This document shows positions 1-12,400 of a DNA stretch of 64,000 nt, piece after piece. This stretch comes from Lutjanus erythropterus. Its lineage: Eukaryota; Chordata; Actinopteri; Lutjaniformes; Lutjanidae. Position 1 is the stretch's first letter. Each line of letters starts with the position of its first letter. Where the stretch lies: assembly GCA_020091685.1 (NCBI GenBank), contig CM034598.1:16473362-16537361 (forward strand), written 5' to 3'. The notes under the pieces were generated by a model. It was not told where the DNA came from. It saw nothing but the letters and a program-made list of their open reading frames with translations, and ran no database searches. The translations under genes were made by a program, and so were the position numbers.

Positions 1-1540
1 TTTATAAGACGCTTTGGCCAAGTTTGCACCAGTTTCGATGATTTTGTGAGCACACTTTCGCTTCTTCTCGGACCTCAAAATGTTCTCTATCTCCTCCAGT
101 CAAGACAACAGTCAATATGGCGGACTACTGGCACACTCAGGAGTTCATAGGTTAAAGATACTGCTGGCAAAGCGGCTTCACTCCCTTACAGAGAACACAA
201 CTGAAACCCGATACAAGCAGTGAAGCCAGTCAGCGACATATTTAGTAAGGGCAATCCTCTCCTCCCACTTTCTTGTCTGTATGAAACAGGTCCTGCTCAC
301 TTTAGCCACTCAGACGATTGTTTCGGTGAGGATATTCATTGAACGCACCATTTTTTTTGCTCGCTTAAGTACGTAACATAATGTATCTGTAATATGATCA
401 TATCACACAGTCTTTATGCAGTCTAATGAACTGAAACGGCATACACTGTACAGTATAATGTGACAAAACGAGAATTTTATAGAATATATAAGAAAATGAT
501 GGATGTGTGCTGGAGTTGAGATCAAGATGTATGTTTTTTTCCAGACATTAGTAAGTGGGGAGAGTATATGTGTAATACAGTGAAATAATAACACAACAAT
601 ACAACTTTGTGCTAGCTGTACAGTAGGCGACTAGCTTATACACTGTTCTGGGTTTTCATACACGGCGTAAATATGTGCATAGTGTCGTTATTTAACAATA
701 AAATAAATGTTTGAAAAATAAAAGGTGCTGTGAGAGGGGAGGGGCTGGGGTCTTGACAATGACGTTTGTCGTTGCCTTCAGTGCTTTCGGAGTTTTTGGA
801 ATCATAGCTGAAAGTACCATAACGACCCATTTGTAGTCCCATTATAATCACGGGCGTCGTGAGTATAAACCCCAGTAAACGATGCTTATCCTCCTCTTTA
901 ACATTAAGTGCCGCAGGTTTACTCATTTATTTTCAGATAAACTGCATTAATAAATGAGGATGTAATACAGTGTACCCACAGTTTGGCCACTTCTGTATTT
1001 TCAAGATTCACATGCTCAAGATTCAAGATGTTCATTGTTAGACCGGTTATATGAGTACAATTGTGTGAAAGAACTTTGCCTGGGATGCTCCATTTAAAAA
1101 AACAACATTCAACTAATAAAGACTAAGAATAAAAATAAACAACAACAGATCAAAATGTTCATATATAAAATAATATACGCAGAACATATAAAGTATAGAT
1201 ATAAAGGTGCAAAAGCAGTTAAAGGTTGTATACAGTTTGTGGAATACTGTTGCAGTGGTGTATTTACCACCATTACACCCATGATCAAGATACGGAAGGT
1301 AAAGCAGCGAATCTTTCCTTGACATAATGATCACATTAATAGTGTTTATGAAATTATGTTGAGTAAAATTAGGTAATTTACTACTTAATTATTTCACTTA
1401 AAAAAACAGTATGCTTATATAGCCACATGCACCCGAACTGTATGGACGCAAGGGGTAATTTAACTTTTTTGTTTCTTTTTTGATATATGAAACCTATATA
1501 AGTAGTTTTACATAACAAAAACAAACTAATGTTGGCCACC
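1..1540. other. Left flank with no firm gene
   Basis: No exon can be supported here. Bases 1-85 are open on the minus strand for about 30 codons with protein-like composition, but are also open on the plus strand, so coding status is undecided. The plus strand at about 113-125 carries an ATGGCGG context resembling a YY1 site, which often marks vertebrate transcription starts. A minus-strand ORF at 636-926 begins with a plausible short membrane segment, but no splice partner or family was recognised. The rest is AT-rich. Confidence 0.3.
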
Positions 1541-1766
1541 CGTTTAGGTGGTGCTTAACGAGACGCATCTGGTGCCCGCCGGATCGTATTCATGGTGGAG
1601 GTTTCAAATGTCCGAGTGTACGTAGAGCACTTGAAGGCAGCGGCAGTGTCTCTAACCCTGTGGACTGAGTACGTAGCACAGACAGCCTCATCTACTTTAG
1701 GCTACTGACGCTTGCTCTACGGTAGGTTGTTTACCCGCGGACGGTTGTTTGTTTTAACAAAAAACA
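1541..1766 (+). promoter_or_regulatory. Probable mxd3 promoter and 5'UTR
   Basis: This segment directly precedes the mxd3 start codon and is richer in G+C and CpG than the AT-rich DNA upstream, for example around 1,565-1,600 and 1,730-1,745. No TATA box is evident. The transcription start cannot be fixed from sequence alone. The role is inferred from position and base composition. Confidence 0.4.
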
Positions 1767-4700
1767 ATGATGGAAGGAAACGTTTGCAACATCCAGGTGC
1801 TCCTCCGGGCGGCTGAGTTTCTGGAGAGACGAGAGAGAGGTGAGTGTTTTATGACAACTGTCAGTCTACAGAGGGAGGAAGTTGGTCATTGTTAAAACAA
1901 CAAAATACACAATGAAGCCACAGCAACTATGCATGCAAAACACAACAGTAATGCATATTATAACGCAATTGTCCGAGAAACCATCGAGATTCTCGCTAGA
2001 AGGCTATTTTCGGCGATGTTTCCCATTTGACTCAGTGACCTACATATCGGTCGCATCATTGTACTCGAAGGCGCCAATCTGGACCAATTTGAAAATGAAT
2101 CCGAGCGGCGCTGAGCGCTCAGTACTGTGGATGATAGAGAGGCAGAGAAAAGCAACACTTTAACTTTCATTCAGTATTTACACACCGTGGGCGTCGGATC
2201 AGTCATTTCTACTTAAGCGGACACACAAAGTAATCTTACACTAATGAATAGTAGTGTGTGATGGCGCCAAAACTAAAAACAGAGCGTCCAGCTGATGATA
2301 CTGATGATGCAGTCGAGTGTTTCTGTGCTCCTCATTATCTCAGAGCTTAAAAAGAGATAATAATATATATATGCATTTGAAGCACTAGGGTTCAGTAATG
2401 TTAATAATGGGAAACGTTTATATTTCGCATTGCACACCACTGAATTTCAAGCTGTTTTATAACACTGATATTAGGGCTGCACAGTTTGGTAAAAAAAAAA
2501 AAAAGTCATATTGGAATCATTTTGAGTGAAACTGACATGCGTCACGATTAGGGGAAATGATCATTTTTGCATTACAATTCTCATGTTCACTGGAAAAAAA
2601 CAAAACAAAATCGCGATGGTGTGATATTGAGGTCTGTACCAAACAAACATGTCTTCTTTCATCTGGAGAACAATATATTTGAACTACAGTAACTCATTAT
2701 AATGCTGTTTTGTCATACATTAAAAATTTAGGATCTGGTTCTGCGATTTGGATATTGCACTTTTGTCATTGTGCAGCCCTAACAGATATGGTGTATTGTT
2801 TTCCTGCACAGAGGCAGAACATGGATATGCTTCAGTCCTGCCTCTCAGTCCAGATCACTCCGACAAGAGAAGCAAACAGAAGAGCAAGAAGATATCTGCT
2901 GGGGGCAATAGGTGAATACATTACATAACAGATAACTGACAAGAGGGTGTGGTTGTCTGACTTTCAGTTTGATAAAGCACAGTTTTAAACACGAGTCCCT
3001 CGCCCACTGTCATTGTTAAGCGGCAGTCACTGTCATAAATGTATTTCAGAGCTAAACAGACTTTCTTTTTCTGAAATGCAGGTCAGTTCACAACGAGCTG
3101 GAAAAAAACAGGTAAGGAATATCTTGTCATCATAAACTATAATGTTTGCAGTATACTAGTATAATAATATATTTGTAATACGCAGCATGAGTGTATTACA
3201 CATTGTGTTCAATTAACCTGTACAATCATCCATATGTCTGTAGAGGTGAAAGGTAGATGGAGTGTAGAGCAGGCCGATTCAAAATACTTTTTAAGACGAA
3301 CCAGATTTGACAAAAATAAAGTTCCAAGGGACTGCATGTTTACATTTACAATGTCCGGCATTAAGTTTGGAATTTAAATGTGTAAAATAACGCACCTTTT
3401 TTTCTCCTCTATTAGTTTTCACGATTAGAAAATTATTACAGAATTATGTTCAAACGTACAGGAAAAAAACAAAGTACCCTTTGTGATTCTAGATGAGAAA
3501 TAGCTGGTTGTAATAAACACATTGTTGCATTTAATGTCTTTTTTCTTTCAGTTTAACTCTCCTACATTTCCTCTGTTTTAACAGCCTGAGTTAAAACTTT
3601 TTAAAATATGAAGTGTTTTTTTGCTTGACAACAGATCTCACCAGTGAATGGGCTTAATTAGCCTACTAATAAAATGATGAGCTTAATGATCAAAAAAATG
3701 TGAATACCCTTAAACTTAGAATGTTTATAATATTGTTAGTAGTATTATTACTATCAGTATAGTTAGTGTATATAGCCTAGTGTGTGTGTATATAGTTTAT
3801 TTTGCATTTTATTTTATTCTTATTGTATTTATATATTTTTATGTATCACTCAGTCTTTTTCTTCCTGGTCTTTCCATCCTTGAGCTACTTTCACAAGTGA
3901 ATTGCCACACTGTTGGATCAATAACGCGTATTTTATCTTATATTTGTGTGTCATAGCAAAATATACTTTTTATGTTGCCCAGATTTAGGGAAGAGTGAGC
4001 AACAAATAAATGCATGTTTTCACTTGCATGAATTAAACAGCGTTGTTTGTTGTTGTGTTTTGTAGACGAGCTCAGCTGAGGCACTGCCTGGAGCAGCTCA
4101 AGAAGCAGGTCCCTCTGTCGTCTGACTCAATGAGAAACACCACCCTCAATCTGCTGAGACGAGCCCAGCTCCACATAAAGGTACATGACACCCTGACATC
4201 AGACTGACAGAAGTGAGGGCATGGTGTTAGGAGGCTAAATCAATCACTGTATCTTCTACTCTGTCATGTTGCTGTATTTTAGTTTCAGTTTTAGAGTTAT
4301 TGTCCCGTTATCGTGCCTCTGCTAACGGTGCTTGTTGGTCTCCAGATGCTTACCCTGTCTTCATCGTGTCTGAGGTTTTGTCTCTGCGCTCTCCTCTTTC
4401 AGAAGCTGCAGGAGCAGGACGAGCGTGCAGAGCAGCTGAAGGGCCGGCTTCGCTGGGAGCAGAGAGAGCTGCGAGTTCGTCTGGAGCAGCTGCAGAGAGG
4501 ATCTGAGAGGATGAGGAACGACAGCCAGGGGTCCACCATGTCCTCTGAGAGGTCCGACTCAGACAGAGGTAGGTCTCCGACAAGGGAGTGGTCTCACCTC
4601 ATGCACGGTCACAGTGACGCCCAAGCCGTGATTTGCTGCTAAAAGTGTGATTATAAAATTCAGCAAAAACTAAAGGAAAAAAAGAAACATTTATCTCAAG

Positions 4701-5936
4701 GATCTCTGTATTTTCAATTGATTTGTTGTCGACACATTTTTGTTGATACATTTGCATAGTCTGATCATTAATATGACGTCTACACTTTCTGAGTAGTATC
4801 ATTTTAACTAGAGTTTGGTAATAATTCAACATTACAGTTTATCAACCTTAAAGGGATAGTTTAGATTATTTGAAGTAAGGTTGCATTAGCACTGTCAGTG
4901 CATTACCTACAGTAACACACCCTCAGTTTGAAGAAGCAGAGAGGAGTACCAAGCCACTTAAAAAAAAGGCCCACCTAAAATGATTTATTTCAGTTGTGTA
5001 CGCCTTATTTAGAATATTTTCATCACTTAACATTGCCGTCAGACAGCCTTGGGAAACCTGATGGGACACCAACATTACATAAGCCAAATATCTCTCTCTT
5101 TCCCTGCACAGGAGTTGCTGGTCTACTGCTGCTATAAAACACCAAAGTTACCAACTAACTAATCAAGGCAGCAGTAGACAACAACTCCTTTGTTCTGGGA
5201 GGTAAAATAATTGATTTTAAAAACTGAGTTTGATTGGTTTGGAGAGAGAGCGATATTTAACTTATGAAACAGTGGTTTCCCATCAAAAGGGATCTGGCAA
5301 GCTAAAGCAATGAAAATACTCATTAAATATAGCGTGCACTTAAAATGAGATTGATTACTTGAGATGGTCCTTTTTAAGCGTATGTTTTGTTGCTGATCCT
5401 GTCCATGCTGAGCTTCAGCGCTGATACTCCTCCCAGTACCTCAAATAATCCAAATTATCATTTTAAGGGAAATCATATTGTCACTATACTCATATTTTGT
5501 TGTCTTATTACAAAATTCTGTCATCTAAATGAACAATTTAAAGAGAGATCACATCAATATCCTCTGATCTGTCGTGCTATAAATCTATCTAGGTTGTTTT
5601 GGTGTGAGTTTTGGAGGTATCAGCCTGTCTGCCTTCTCTCCGATATAATAGTGAAAACAAATTAATATTAATTTGTTTTTCAGGAATATTGTCATGATAT
5701 TCTTGTTAATAATATTATATTATTAAATCTGTTTCATTTGAGTTTGTAAGTTCAGTGTTAATGTTGTTATATTTCGCTCTACTAATGGATTTAATCTTTG
5801 CTTGGTGACCTTTACAGAGGACGTGGAGGTTGATGTGGAGAGCATTGTGTTTGACTGTGTGGACTCTGACGGACTGAGCATTACACACACTGATGTGGAC
5901 CACTGTTACTCCAGCATGGACAAGTCCTGGTTATGA
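1767..5936 (+). CDS. mxd3: MAX dimerization protein 3 (MAD3), bHLH-zip repressor
   Basis: Six coding exons: 1767-1839, 2812-2911, 3082-3111, 4066-4180, 4403-4568 and 5818-5936. They total 603 nt, giving 200 aa; human MXD3 is about 206. All introns are GT-AG. MXD3 is a nuclear factor that pairs with MAX on CACGTG E-boxes and recruits SIN3 corepressors, opposing MYC. The N-terminus ([17 protein letters not shown]) is the SIN3-interaction helix. Residues about 59-111 form the basic helix-loop-helix, with DNA-contact residues H61, E65 and R69, followed by a leucine-zipper region encoded by exon 5. The acidic C-terminus (EDVEVDVES) matches MXD3 rather than MXD1 or MXD4. Two adjacent ATGs open the frame; the second (1770) corresponds to the usual M-E start. 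It is convergent with prelid1, as expected from the human 5q35 neighbourhood. TIR elements lie in introns 1 and 5. Confidence 0.93.
2471..2782. mobile_element. MITE-like element with GGCTGCAC/GTGCAGCC ends in mxd3 intron 1
   Basis: The element starts TTAGGGCTGCACA and ends TGTGCAGCCCTAA, so the ends are inverted copies of each other. The interior is AT-rich and noncoding. The length of about 312 bp and the missing ORF fit a non-autonomous DNA element. Its right end is only 29 bp before mxd3 exon 2, so it supplies DNA next to that exon's branch-point region. Confidence 0.6.
4848..5466. mobile_element. TTAA-flanked TIR element, copy 1 (mxd3 intron 5)
   Basis: The left end reads TTAAAGGGATAGTTTAGATT. 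The right end is a degraded inverted copy (CAAATAATCCAAATTATC followed by TTTTAA). Internal words such as GTCAGACAGCCTT and ATAACTTATGAAACAGTGG-type segments are shared with a second copy at 40,768-41,628. TTAA at both ends suggests a TTAA-targeting DNA transposon such as Kolobok or piggyBac; family assignment is inference. No transposase ORF is present, so it is non-autonomous. Confidence 0.6.
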
Positions 5937-7132
5937 CAGCAGTAAAGCCTACGTTTAATGTCGCCAGGCGGACGGGAAGAGGAGAAAACATTCCAAAAAA
6001 ACAGGAAGGAAGAATGGACAAAAATGTTACTGTACAACTGAACACATTTTTGATTTTGTTTTTGTACTCAGAAGGAGTAACTTTTGACATTCTCCTTTCA
6101 AAATATGTCAGACTACAAGCTAAATATTCTGAATGAGCTGTGTCCATTTGCACTGAATAGCAGTTAAAATCACTGGGCTGGGATGGATGTAACATTACGC
6201 ATACAGGACGTATTTCCTGACATCAACCATTAATGGTGTTTGTTTCCAAAGCCATGACATGTTTGTAACTTCCAACAACTTAAAACTGTTCAAAATCACT
6301 CATCTTTAAGGGCTTTTTAAAATCTAAATAAGGGCTTTTTTTATTTGAAACTCTTAACTTATTCTTTACTACAGTATGTCTATACTGAATTCTGCCTTAA
6401 ATCTGATTTGGTTTAGTATCCCATACAGCTTTTCTTTAGCACTAAGTTCATATTGTCATATGTAGTATGCACCTCATTAATCTGTGCTGTGTTTTGTATT
6501 ATTGTCCTATTATGTAAGTTCACTCATTTATTTTGATCTTTTTCTTCTGTTGCACAAAACGTCCTCACATTGCACTTATGTTGTTTCAAAAAGATTGTGG
6601 GTATAACAACATGAAAACCGTGAACAGACATTGACCGGTCATATTTGCACATTTATTTCTGGCTATTAAGTAACTGGCAAATACTCATTTTTGTGTATTT
6701 GTGCGCAATTCATTCTGTAATTACGTGCAAGAACTTTGATGCCTGTATTAAAGAGGAATTGTGAGAGTATATGGAGAGAAGTTCACTGCTAACAGTAACT
6801 GGTATGTTTCTTAGAAGTGTTCTTTATCGTAACTGTACAATTCATTGCTTCTGCATTTGTCAATATGTTAATTATGCATGCAACAAGTTCAGCAGTCAGG
6901 CAGGTAATGTCAACTTGTAAGGATTATGCAGTTTATGCTGTATCACAAGTATGTATCATATTCTTTGCTATATATTTAATAACTGAAGGTGCTTTTTTTC
7001 CCTTCATTTTTGTATATGCAAGATGCCTTACTATCTTTTAATGTTATGTATGCATTCATCTGTCTCTCCGCCCAGTAATATTATGTAGCATTTTTGTACT
7101 GGTGTAAGCTTTTTTTTTTTTTATCAAATAAA
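5937..7132 (+). other. mxd3: mxd3 3'UTR with polyadenylation signal
   Basis: About 1.2 kb of AT-rich noncoding sequence follows the mxd3 stop at 5934-5936. AATAAA occurs at 7127-7132 after a T-rich run, and is the most likely poly(A) signal. Several ATTTA-type AU-rich words occur, which would fit the unstable mRNAs typical of the MYC/MAX network, but that is inference. Confidence 0.55.
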
Positions 7133-8540
7133 TATTTTCTATATTTATGTGCCATTTCTGCTTGTATTACTGATGATCTCAGCAAGAAAGGCAATGGGGG
7201 GGGGGACTTCCCCCTCTCTACTTTGATATCTCCCTGTGCTCATGGGGGGGATTCAATCTCTGCTTCTGGTCAAAGTTAATAAATTACAAATATTTCCAGG
7301 GTTTCCGCAGGTATTTAAAAAGTCTAAAATTCAATAATGTGAAGTTTAGGCCTTAAAATGTCTTAAATTCAATATTGATTGGATTATGAAGTTCATGTTA
7401 CTTTTATAACATTGCATTAATGTAAGTCTCACTTTAAAATGTGTTCATGGGAAAAATTTGTATTGATGCTACAACAACCACAAAACTAACATGAAACAAA
7501 CACTACTACTCTAACTCTTGCACACAGTTCTGTGTAGTTATGTTCAGCTGAATGCTGTTATTCTGAGAATCCAGTTTTCCTAATTTTTTTTTATCCGTAT
7601 GTACATAGACATGAAATAGATCTTAGCTTCTTAGCTTGTATTCATAATAGTTAATTAACCTGATTTCAGATTTTTTGTGGGAAAAAACAAGACATGTATC
7701 TGATTTCAGACCATATGAAAGTGGCCTGAATCTGAACTGAAATGATCAGATTCCATGTGGTTTGTTGTCGTTTACAGTGTCGTGAAAAAAATTAAATCTG
7801 AGTCTGCCGTTTCACCTGAACATACCCAAAAAGACGTCGTGGATCCTCAAGTGAATCAAGTCTTGAATGGATCGAACTCTCATGTTACAGCGGCGATGAG
7901 GACTTCACCTCATTCTTAAAACAACACAATAAATTCAGTCCCATAGTTTGTTCCTGCTATCTTCAAGTCAACTATAGAAAGTCAATGCTTGTATGAAATG
8001 ACAATAAAGCATTTCATCATTTTGTATCAGAAAATTCACAAAAAAACACAATATACCTGTCTATATTCTATCAGTTGAATTTTTAGTTACAAAAATGTCC
8101 CCCTTGCATTTTTTTCTAATAATGAAAGTCAGTGGTTCCTGGCCTGCTCCATTTCACTGGTTGCAGTACAAACAAAGATGAGTGTTTTTTCCTTGTTTTA
8201 TAAGAATAATTTTTAGAGGTAGAAGACAAATTATGCAGGACCCCCCCCCCCCAAAAAAAAAAAAAAAAAAAAACAATGCATGGACTCAACACCCACAACC
8301 TGCTGAGAGGATATGGCGTCCCCAGCCTCTACCAATAACTTCTTGTTTTCTCATTATTTTACTTTAAGTTATACAATTATTGACAAGAAACAGATTTCAG
8401 AAAACTCTGAAAATTAAACATTGCAGAACGTTTTTTTTAAATCATCCATCTACCCTTTGCGGATGTCCCGTCCCCCAGGTAACTACAGAGATACCACTCA
8501 CTGTTTAAAGACATCACAGCATGATGGTTACAAAGAAACT
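7133..8540. repeat. Intergenic gap between convergent mxd3 and prelid1
   Basis: No gene is seen. From about 7,300 to 7,440 there is a dispersed-repeat-like stretch beginning GGGTTTCCGCAGGTATTTAA, with repeated AAAATGTCTTAAA words common in teleost interspersed repeats. A run of 12 C followed by 21 A occupies 8241-8273. The remainder is AT-rich. Confidence 0.45.
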
Positions 8541-8545
8541 GTCCA

Positions 8546-8551
8546 TTTATT
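8546..8551 (-). terminator. prelid1: prelid1 polyadenylation signal
   Basis: TTTATT on the plus strand is AATAAA on the minus strand. It lies about 850 nt after the prelid1 stop and is the first canonical hexamer noticed in a suitable position. The 3'UTR would run from 9403 down to about 8530. Confidence 0.45.
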
Positions 8552-9403
8552 GACAAGCTGATATTTGATTGATACAATAAGAGCACATTGTTGCATGGGT
8601 TGTATTAACAGACCTAAGCTGAATGTACAATACAAGGTATCATTTTTGCCTTTGTACACACTTTAAATCTAGGCAAAGACACTGATATCCATGGATATCA
8701 AGAGTGCTAAATGACTATTTCTTATCATGTTGTGTGCCAACAATATGGACATTTCCTCTGGTTTAGTCAGTGAACTTCAACTTGAAGCAGTCAGTCTTGG
8801 TTGGATGATTAAGGTGTGGTCGGGTGAACTGAACTAAAACATAACATCATCGAGACAAAACATACAACTGAAGTAAATCATACACATGTATTTGGATTAA
8901 TCAGATATTCTGTGTTATGCTAAGCTCAGCTTCTGGGCAAGAAGCTCTTAATAATACAAAGCTATTACAAAATAGCACAACATAGTCAAAGGAACTCAGT
9001 AAAACATAAACGTTGTTGATGGGCACAGAGGTGAGCAAAGGTCTGAGGAACAGTACCAAGGTTGGCAAAGTGCTATTATTATTGTTATTATTTTATGGCA
9101 CCCAGAGCCATATTGAACCTGTCTGAGATCTCTGTATGTGGTCAATACTGAGATGATCAGGTGTCAGGGGTACAGGATACAGGTCAGCGTCACACTAACA
9201 GGGAGGCTGGAACAGGCTCTTGAACCCAGCTCAGGCCTTTTATGGTCCACCCACCATTTCAGTTGGATGCTTCCTCACAGAGGTGTCTACTCATGACCGG
9301 GATCGGTTTGTCTTACCCCAGCTGGACCATGAGGGATGGGGAGGGGGTAAAGACAAATCTGTCCCACTATCGAAAGAACCGATGATCTACCGTACGTAGC
9401 TCA

Positions 9404-12400
9404 TCACACGTACTGTTTCTTCTGGGCGTGTGAGGCCAGGTCTTTGGCTTTCTCCTTAGCTGCCAGTGCCGTCTCTCTTGCTCGCTCTGTAGCAGTTTCT
9501 GCTAAAGTTCTTGATGGAGTTTCACCTACAAAAAGTCATAGAATAGGTTAAAATATCTGTTGAAATATGTGTATATTTATGTAGTTCTAGCCATGCTACC
9601 CCTTTATAATTTTCTTAAAATCTGTTTCAATTGTGCCATTAATCACTCACATGTTTGTCAATTTAAAACAGAATTTTACTAGTCAAAAAAAGTTGCAATT
9701 TGTGATAGAAACCGCTCAGTGAACTACATCTCTTGTCTCACACAATATATGTCATCAGCACGAACATCGCTGGCCCTTGTAACATTAACTAAAGTGTCTT
9801 ATCCAGAGACTCCTGGTGTTTATATCAGCCAAGAAGAGAAAGAACAAGTAAGACTTGCTGTCGTGTGACTACATCCAGGAACAAAAACACACAGACATTG
9901 TAGCGTCAGCTGTGCATGTTGTCTTTCTGATTATGAATCTTCAGTCTGATACTTTAACAGTTTTATTACAAACAGCAAATTTCTTGACTTGGAATATTAT
10001 CTTTTAAATTGACAAACATCATGTATGCAGTTCGTGGCACAATTCAAACAGGATCAAAAAATAATTTGTCTCCTGCCATTGAATACTGATCATACTTTTT
10101 CCAAAGTTAGGTACCATGGTGGTCCACTGGAACGGGAGGAACGTCACCTCTCTATTGTGTAATAAACAGTACATACAGTGCTACTACTACTACTACAGAC
10201 AAACTGAATATATTGGGTATGTTCCAGTTCCCATACTGCCATATTTTTAGTGCCAGAAAAAGATCTGCTATGTCATAATACACAGCATGTCAAATGCAAT
10301 GTGCTGAAAATACCAGAAGGTCCTACATCCAGTTGCAATTTTTGCAGCATGCAAGGCAGCACACTTTTCTGTGTATTGTGATCCACAGCCCTGCTCCTCA
10401 AGTAGAGAGCTCCTAATACAGATGTGAACGCCCCCAGGATGCATTTGAGAGCTGATCACTCAGACCACATTTGGAGGTGGTCTGAGCCGCATATGACTAC
10501 ATTCTTTCAGTAGTGTGTAGGCAGTGTGTCCTAGGCCACACTGAAGGACCGCCTACTCAACTGACATCCTGTGAGTACATTATTTGGTTCATTTTAATAC
10601 AAATTACGAGTGAGGAGAAACTTTATAAGCTTTGTGAAACAAAGTCTATGACAAATTCTTAATTATCGTACCTAGTTGTCTTGTAAATTTGGCAAATGTT
10701 AAACATTAAGTCATCTCTTTCTTTGTGTAAAAAACTTTGCGTCCCTTTTTACATGAGTACCTGTCTTCATCATTTGTGATGTGGAAACATCAGATTTCCA
10801 CACAGTCAGAAAAAGTAAAATTATGCATCCTGCTCAGAGTTCAGGTATAAAATCCCAGAGCACTATGGACCATCTCTCCTGCCAGCACGTTAAACAGGAG
10901 GCTCATGTAAGCTGATAGGAGAGTTTAGTTTAGCACTGAGGAAAAAAAAAAACTTCATACTGAACGGCCAAATGGACAGTGACAAACGTTCAATGAACAA
11001 AACAGTCCTGGCGTTTATTTGCATAGGGCACAGGAAAGTGAGAGGTGCTGAAGGCTCATTGTAATGCCAGTTGTAAACTCATGTACTCAGAGCTGTCGAC
11101 TTGTGATCTGATCACCAAGGTCGCATGTTAATATCGGGTCTTAACAGCCTCACAGACAGATTACAGCTTATTAACTGCATTCCAAATCGCATACATTTTC
11201 TTTTTACTTCACATTTTGTGCTGTAGACAGATGAGCGAGCAGGTCAAAGTTCAATTCAATGGTATGATGAAGCTGCATGTCCAAACTGTATGCATACAGC
11301 ATGTAACAGTGTTTGCTAAAAGTAAAAAGAAAAATGTACTGTTTGGAACATGGCTCTTAACTTCCCAATAAAATCTTGTATGATTTGGGCCTGCAACTTT
11401 ATCTGGCAATGTAAACATAAGCTAAACGCAATTCACAAACAGCTCATCTTGCATTTTTTTTTTTTTTACCTTTAAAGCACTCGCTCCCAGCCCTTTTCAG
11501 TTATTCCCCCCTTTGAATGCTTTTAAGCAAGTTAAGTTTTACACACAAAAGAAAAGACGCTCTTATGCTGTACTGACAGTGAACTGCCAGATAGGCTTCT
11601 TCATATTCTAGATTTCACTGATGTGTTTGCTAAGTGAGCCGCATCTTTACATCTGCTAACCTGAATATTAACAGCACAGCTAGCATCACAGCACCTGTGC
11701 TTCTTTATTATTTCCTTTTTCATAATAGATATTTTGACTTGCCACAGCAGGAAAAGCACAGGCGTTACTAATAGGATTAGCAAAACCATGATTCCAGCTA
11801 TTAATGCATCACAAATTATTAAATAAAATATACTAATATATCATTAATGATAGTTTACCTTGCATTTTTGCCAGCACATACTCAAAGCCTTTCATGGTCT
11901 TTGTAACACTGGTCTTGAATCTTGCAAGACCAAATTCCTGGAAAGAGAGGACACAAAGTCAACAAAGACAGAAAATAACATTCGGATAATAACGTGTCAA
12001 CAGCCTGTAAGTCAAATCATCACATGTTTACTAGCATTCGTTCTCAGAGCCTGACAAGAATAAAAGACCACTCAGATTCTGTCATAAATCATTCAACAAC
12101 GAAAGTTTTGGCAGACAGCGTCGAGTGCTCAGCTGTTGCATCTTAACACTGTGTATTATGTTACCAATTACAGAATGACAGACAGGTGGGCAAGTCTCTC
12201 TTTCAGACGCCACACACCACTTTCCCTGAGCTGTTACGTCATGTGGCGCTCCACTTTACTCTACTGACCTGAATAGCTCTAGTGAGACCGTAGACATTGG
12301 AAGAGATCCAAGCTTCTCTTTTTATCTCCGTCCAGCTGCCATTCTCAGGGTTAGATCGGTACTGGCACCGCTCTTCCACAGACTGGGAAAAAAAACAAAC

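Noticed and set aside
636..926. 96-aa minus-strand ORF with a lysine-rich start and a hydrophobic segment
   Set aside because: No convincing donor or acceptor, no family resemblance, and the C-terminal half is low-quality AT-rich translation; not enough to call a gene.
4300..4642. Longer ORFs overlapping mxd3 exon 5
   Set aside because: They read through the intron; the real exon is 4403-4568, fixed by AG and GT sites and by the MXD3 protein pattern.
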